Shown here piece by piece: positions 62,450-64,000 of a stretch of DNA of 64,000 nt; the first letter of the stretch is position 1; the number at the start of each line of letters is the position of its first letter. A program made the position numbers and the translations under genes. Source of the DNA: Corynebacterium tuberculostearicum (lineage in GTDB: Bacteria > Actinomycetota > Actinomycetes > Mycobacteriales > Mycobacteriaceae); the NCBI RefSeq assembly GCF_016127015.1, contig NZ_CP065972.1, positions 1,426,001-1,490,000 on the forward strand. Reading direction: 5' to 3'. The notes under the pieces are model-generated. The model did no database searches. It was not told where the DNA came from and saw nothing but the letters and a program-made list of their open reading frames with translations.

Positions 62450-62542
62450 TCACTGCAGGTCCGCTAAACGGGCGATCGCCTTCCGATGCACGCGATAATT
62501 AGCAATCTCAAAGCTCACCACGCGGTACTTCCAGTTTTGAGG
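62450..62542 (-). pseudogene. C-terminal remnant of a gene cut by an IS3 element
   Basis: On the minus strand 30 codons (WKYRVVSFEIANYRVHRKA, then IARLADLQ) end at a TGA at 62450, right after the permease stop. The frame is closed by a stop at 62543 where IS-like sequence begins. The look is that of a real C-terminus. I do not recognise the family. Confidence 0.4.
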
Positions 62543-63030
62543 TTACCCTCGTTTAGTAGACACCCTATTTGTACGGATCTTGTGTCCGTAGGAGAGGATG
62601 TTGATTGTGAGTCAACAGCGCAAGAAGTTCGCGCCGGAGGACCGGCGTGAAGCCGCGAACCTGGTAATCGAGTCACAGCGCCCGACCGCTCATGTGGCTA
62701 AGGAGATTGGCGTCGCACCAGGCCTTTTTAGGCCGGTGGTTAAAAATGAGCGCGAACGCCGAGGAGCATCAGACGGGATGAGCGAGGATGATCTCTTCGT
62801 ACTGAGAATGCTCGCCTGCGCCGTGAGCTGGCTGAAGCCAAGATGGATAATGAGTTTTTGGCAAAAGCGACAGCCTTCTTCGCCGCGAAGCAACACGAAC
62901 AGAAAAGTTCGAATTAATGCAGCGAGCGAAGGCGAACTACAGCATCAAACCTATGGCACGGCTATTAAAAGTGTCTCGATATTGGTCTAACCACCAGCAG
63001 CAAAGAAATAGCTGCCTGACTACTAGGTAG
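62543..63030 (+). pseudogene. truncated IS3-family element, orfA/orfB remnants
   Basis: From the GTG at 62607, VSQQRKKFAPEDRREAANLV starts a typical IS3 OrfA with a helix-turn-helix. A two-base insertion near 62791 shifts the frame; it continues as ENARLRRELAEAKMDNEFLA and then CAGAAAAGTT, an A4G slippery site at which IS3 elements make the OrfAB fusion. The start of OrfB follows (LMQRAKANYSIKPMARLLKV) and is lost after about 40 codons. The rest of the element, with the DDE domain, is missing. Confidence 0.8.
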
Positions 63031-63179
63031 CTCCACTACGTGTACACGAATTGCGGTCAACCCCAAGGACGATTCAAACTTTCCAGGTTCTGGCCTAGGC
63101 TCGTCCGATCGTTTTTCTTTTCCCTCTAAAGAAAACGGACACCCTGCACAGGCGGGCATCCTCTCAACTTTAGGCTCCT
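63031..63179 (-). terminator. region after the Excalibur gene, possible terminator
   Basis: On the minus strand, just after the Excalibur gene, GGATGC.CCTG/CAGG.GTGTCC forms an imperfect stem near 63138-63162, followed by GTTTTC. Plausible but weak. No gene is seen in this stretch. Confidence 0.35.
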
Positions 63180-63692
63180 CTATTCGCAGGCGACGCCGTC
63201 ACCGTCTCGATCCAAATTCGAGCTATAGCCTGGTTGACCGGCGTACAACGGCGCCGCACCTGCAGCGCGAGCGGCTGCACAATTAGGGTAATAGCTGGCT
63301 GCTCCACCATCACCACCAGCCGATTCACCACCACCATTATTGATTGACTGCTGTTGAATCACTGGCGCGGGAGCAACGAATCCATGCACACCACCATCAG
63401 CGTCCGGATCCGCATCCACGTTCATGTCTACTGCTTCTTCTGCTGCTTCAGCAGGACTTACTTGCGGATCCAGCGTTGGCTCCTCAAAGTCAACTGGGGC
63501 AGTAGATTCCGGTGCTTGATTTAGCGTCGAGCTTTGGACGGTTTCGGAAGCAGTAGTGGTTACCGTTGCGGTTTCTCGCACTGTAGTAGTTTCAGTGCTC
63601 TTCGTTTCGTCGGCGTCGGAGCATTGACTGAGAAGAGAAGAGACGACAAAAAGAGCAGCGATGCTGCCTACAATTTTCTTACCGGAGGCCAT
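63180..63692 (-). CDS. Excalibur calcium-binding domain surface protein
   Basis: A 170-residue secreted protein. The N-terminal signal (KKIVGSIAALFVVSSLLSQC) has a lipobox-like end, though the residue before cysteine is glutamine. A T/E/S-rich linker follows. The C-terminal 37 residues form an Excalibur domain: YPNCAAARAAGAAPL and NLDRDGDGVACE with the EF-hand-like DxDxDG loop. Such proteins are found on Gram-positive cell surfaces. The ATG at 63692 (MASGKKIV) is preferred to 63704. Confidence 0.85.
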   Translation of the reverse strand: MASGKKIVGSIAALFVVSSLLSQCSDADETKSTETTTVRETATVTTTASETVQSSTLNQAPESTAPVDFEEPTLDPQVSPAEAAEEAVDMNVDADPDADGGVHGFVAPAPVIQQQSINNGGGESAGGDGGAASYYPNCAAARAAGAAPLYAGQPGYSSNLDRDGDGVACE

Positions 63693-63879
63693 AATTTTCC
63701 CCAAGAGATGAGAGTGTATTTAATTGACACTTCAACTATAGCTCGGAGCGACTCTCCCACCTATTTACATATACGTGATTTAGAGCTCATATCTTCGGTA
63801 ACCTATTCATTTTCCCACTCAGATGAGCTTTCATCTGAATCGCTTTCACCTCGTGGTCGGGACTTACCCAAAAGAACTC

Positions 63880-64000
63880 CTACCCCAAATCACCCCGGTA
63901 TTTCTCCAGCAGGACCTTCCAGTCAGCGAGCAGGACTGGACCATACTTCGGGTGGCGGAAACCAAACTCGACGCTGACCGGAATGAAGCCGGCGGGATTG
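63880..64000 (-). CDS. hypothetical protein, C-terminal 39 codons
   Basis: An open frame enters from the right edge (first seen residues NPAGFIPVSVEFGFRH) and ends at a stop at 63880 (LEKYRGDLG). Composition and the lack of a stop up to the edge suggest a real gene, but its family cannot be told from this part. Confidence 0.45.
   Translation of the reverse strand, partial: NPAGFIPVSVEFGFRHPKYGPVLLADWKVLLEKYRGDLG

Noticed and set aside
63534..63977. A plus-strand frame over the Excalibur gene start and the right edge
   Set aside because: It is mostly antisense to the Excalibur gene and its promoter region and shows no domain.

Overview
The window reads as a chromosome segment of a Corynebacterium species. 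The evidence is a set of actinobacterial and corynebacterial markers in familiar neighbourhoods: glnE next to glnA2; rnpB beside an RNase HI-phosphatase fusion, a C4 zinc-ribbon protein and a Nif3-like protein; homodimeric aceE preceded by a DUF3052 gene; acpM overlapping a NagD-like phosphatase; and an MscCG-type channel with the long C-terminal extension known from the C. glutamicum glutamate exporter. Coding density and GC content are high, and most genes have clear Shine-Dalgarno sites. I cannot fix the species.

Layout. 1-20.7 kb is mostly core: thrC, an MFS transporter, small hypothetical proteins, glnE-glnA2, a DUF2786 protein, a CYTH-CHAD polyphosphate-type protein, a divergent galactokinase-like protein, an RNB ribonuclease, RNase P RNA, RNase HI-phosphatase, zinc-ribbon, Nif3, low-molecular-weight tyrosine phosphatase and SURF1. 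20.7-22.4 kb is a small island bounded by 30-bp inverted repeats; it holds a RelBE toxin-antitoxin pair and transposase debris. 22.4-41.6 kb returns to housekeeping and envelope genes: tRNA-Val, DUF3052, aceE, acpM, nagD-like, PhoD phosphatase, an Old Yellow Enzyme, mscCG, a tRNA with a CAT anticodon, an ascorbate-type PTS and several lipoproteins.

41.6-52.6 kb is accessory and defence-rich. It carries a Doc/Fic toxin with a Panacea-domain partner, an OhrR regulator with two tandem Ohr peroxidases, and a complete four-gene Wadjet (JetABCD) anti-plasmid SMC system. Right after jetD comes a DUF3800-like gene with its own promoter, then fragments of at least two insertion sequences.

52.6-62.4 kb is a catabolic cluster: a PucR-type regulator diverging from a run of class-III aminotransferase, Baeyer-Villiger-type monooxygenase, alpha/beta-hydrolase esterase, YkvI-like transporter, zinc alcohol dehydrogenase and an NCS2-like permease. 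The enzyme order suggests ketone to ester to alcohol to aldehyde, but the substrate is unknown to me. The window ends in IS3 debris, an Excalibur-domain surface protein and a truncated gene.

The most distinctive content is the Wadjet locus with its DUF3800 neighbour, the Panacea-Doc pair, the PucR-BVMO cluster, the RelBE cassette between transposon-like ends, and a galactokinase homologue that seems to lack the catalytic motif.
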